Below are positions 23,304-23,843 of a stretch of DNA of 23,843 nt, piece after piece. Source of the stretch: Opitutales bacterium. GTDB lineage: Bacteria; Verrucomicrobiota; Verrucomicrobiia; Opitutales; Oceanipulchritudinaceae. The first letter of the stretch is position 1. The number at the start of each line of letters is the position of its first letter. The notes below the pieces were generated by a model, which saw nothing but the letters and a program-made list of their open reading frames with translations, was not told the DNA's origin and did not search any database. The stretch is from the NCBI GenBank assembly GCA_007123395.1, contig SKLD01000012.1, forward strand, positions 1 through 23,843, written 5' to 3'. Both the position numbers and the translations under genes were made by a program.

Positions 23304-23843
23304 ATGGGTGAAATCAGAATAAAACGAGAGGACGGGCCGGCGGTTTATCATGTGACATCGCGGGTGATTCAGAAGCGGCGTTTGCTGTTGGAGGGTCAGC
23401 GGGAGGTGTGGGTGGCGGCGCTGCACCGTGCGGCGGAGTTCAGCGGTGTGGAGGTGATCACCTACTGTGTGCTGGAGACGCACTTCCACATCCTCGTGCG
23501 CATCGATCCGGCGGTGAAGCAGTGCGACGACGCCACCTTGGTGCGGCGCTACCGTGCTCTCTACGGGGAGTCGCGCGCGCAGTGGAGCGGGCTCAATGCG
23601 GAGGAGTTGGCGCACGCGCTCGCCAACGATCCGCCGGAGACCGCGGGTGCGCTGCGGGAGCGCCTGCGCCGTCGCATGGGCGACATCTCGGAGTTCATGC
23701 GCACCTTGCGGCAACGCTACACGCGGTGGTTCAACCTCGCGCACGGGACAGCGGGGACACTGTGGGCGGAGCGCTTCGGCAGTGTGCTTGTGCAGGACAC
23801 GCCGTGGCTGGTGGGGCTGATCGCGGCCTACATCGACCTGAAC
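23304..23843 (+). CDS. IS200-like Y1 (RAYT-type) transposase, 3' end beyond the window
   Basis: An open frame of 180 codons runs from ATG 23304 to the window end; an in-frame ATG at 23289 is an alternative start. It shows the Transposase_17/Y1_Tnp pattern: YHVTSRVIQKR near the N-terminus; the HUH metal site H-F-H in TYCVLETHFHILVR; a helical middle; FMRTLRQRYTRWFN, whose tyrosine is the probable nucleophile; GTLWAERF; and the start of the conserved AAYIDLN(P) block at the very end. These single-strand transposases act on REP-like hairpins and, as RAYTs, are usually single-copy housekept genes rather than active insertion sequences. The unusual spacer between the HUH site and the tyrosine helix (about 80 residues) is common in the larger Verrucomicrobia and Planctomycetes forms. 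Confidence 0.85.
   Translation, partial: MGEIRIKREDGPAVYHVTSRVIQKRRLLLEGQREVWVAALHRAAEFSGVEVITYCVLETHFHILVRIDPAVKQCDDATLVRRYRALYGESRAQWSGLNAEELAHALANDPPETAGALRERLRRRMGDISEFMRTLRQRYTRWFNLAHGTAGTLWAERFGSVLVQDTPWLVGLIAAYIDLN

Noticed and set aside
1..23843. tRNA, rRNA, CRISPR array, riboswitch or replication origin
   Set aside because: No cloverleaf with a T-loop signature in the gaps, no regularly spaced repeats other than the hexamer tract, and no rRNA-like or DnaA-box cluster was seen.

Overview
The window is a GC-rich bacterial segment, densely packed on both strands. It most likely comes from the Verrucomicrobiota, class Opitutae or a near relative. The best evidence is the C-terminus of the large secreted protein at 20124-22982: a D-x-x-G-D-G-x-x-N-L-type linker followed by a small beta domain of the pattern 'Y-x-V-x-W-S-x-D-L ... 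W ... F-Y-R-L', which I know mainly from secreted Verrucomicrobia proteins. A LacI regulator, multidomain carbohydrate-active exoproteins, a DUF4838 protein and a RAYT-like transposase fit the same picture. Few starts have a good Shine-Dalgarno sequence. The phylum is an inference; no rRNA or marker gene is present.

Layout. 1-92 (minus) is the first 30 codons of a response regulator. 199-4676 (minus) is a two-gene peptide-type ABC importer: a single polypeptide joining a family 5 solute-binding domain to an OppB-type permease, translationally coupled (ATGA overlap) to an OppC-type permease. No ATPase gene is nearby. 4704-5086 is a divergent intergenic region with a 13-unit hexanucleotide polypyrimidine tract. 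5087-5842 (plus) encodes a secreted BamE/SmpA-like protein. 5968-7998 (plus) encodes an alpha/beta hydrolase with PKD and carbohydrate-binding-type modules whose 5' end, including the expected signal peptide, appears to be missing.

8026-14951 is five minus-strand genes in a row. In transcription order they are a LacI regulator, a DUF4838 protein, UDP-glucuronate 4-epimerase, UDP-glucuronate decarboxylase and a Thermus-type isocitrate dehydrogenase with NAD-type cofactor residues. The two UDP-sugar enzymes compete for UDP-glucuronate, giving UDP-galacturonate and UDP-xylose for surface polysaccharide. 15104-18412 (plus) is a deoxyribose-phosphate breakdown operon: deoC, an active aldehyde dehydrogenase, and a half-length aldehyde-dehydrogenase-like protein without catalytic residues, together resembling a split ALDH16. 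18529-19887 (plus) is a GT4 glycosyltransferase related to sucrose-phosphate synthase.

Between that gene and the next is an easily missed relic on the minus strand (19964-20119): the last few dozen codons of what looks like a GH63/MGH1-type glycoside hydrolase. 20124-22982 (plus) is a secreted beta-helix (pectate-lyase-like) enzyme with a DNRLRE/CBM96-type module. 23304-23843 (plus) is the start of an IS200-like Y1 (RAYT-type) transposase cut by the window end.

The strongest unusual signals are the binding-protein/permease fusion without an ATPase, the split ALDH16-like pair with deoC, the glycoside hydrolase relic, the beheaded esterase and the cofactor switch in the isocitrate dehydrogenase.
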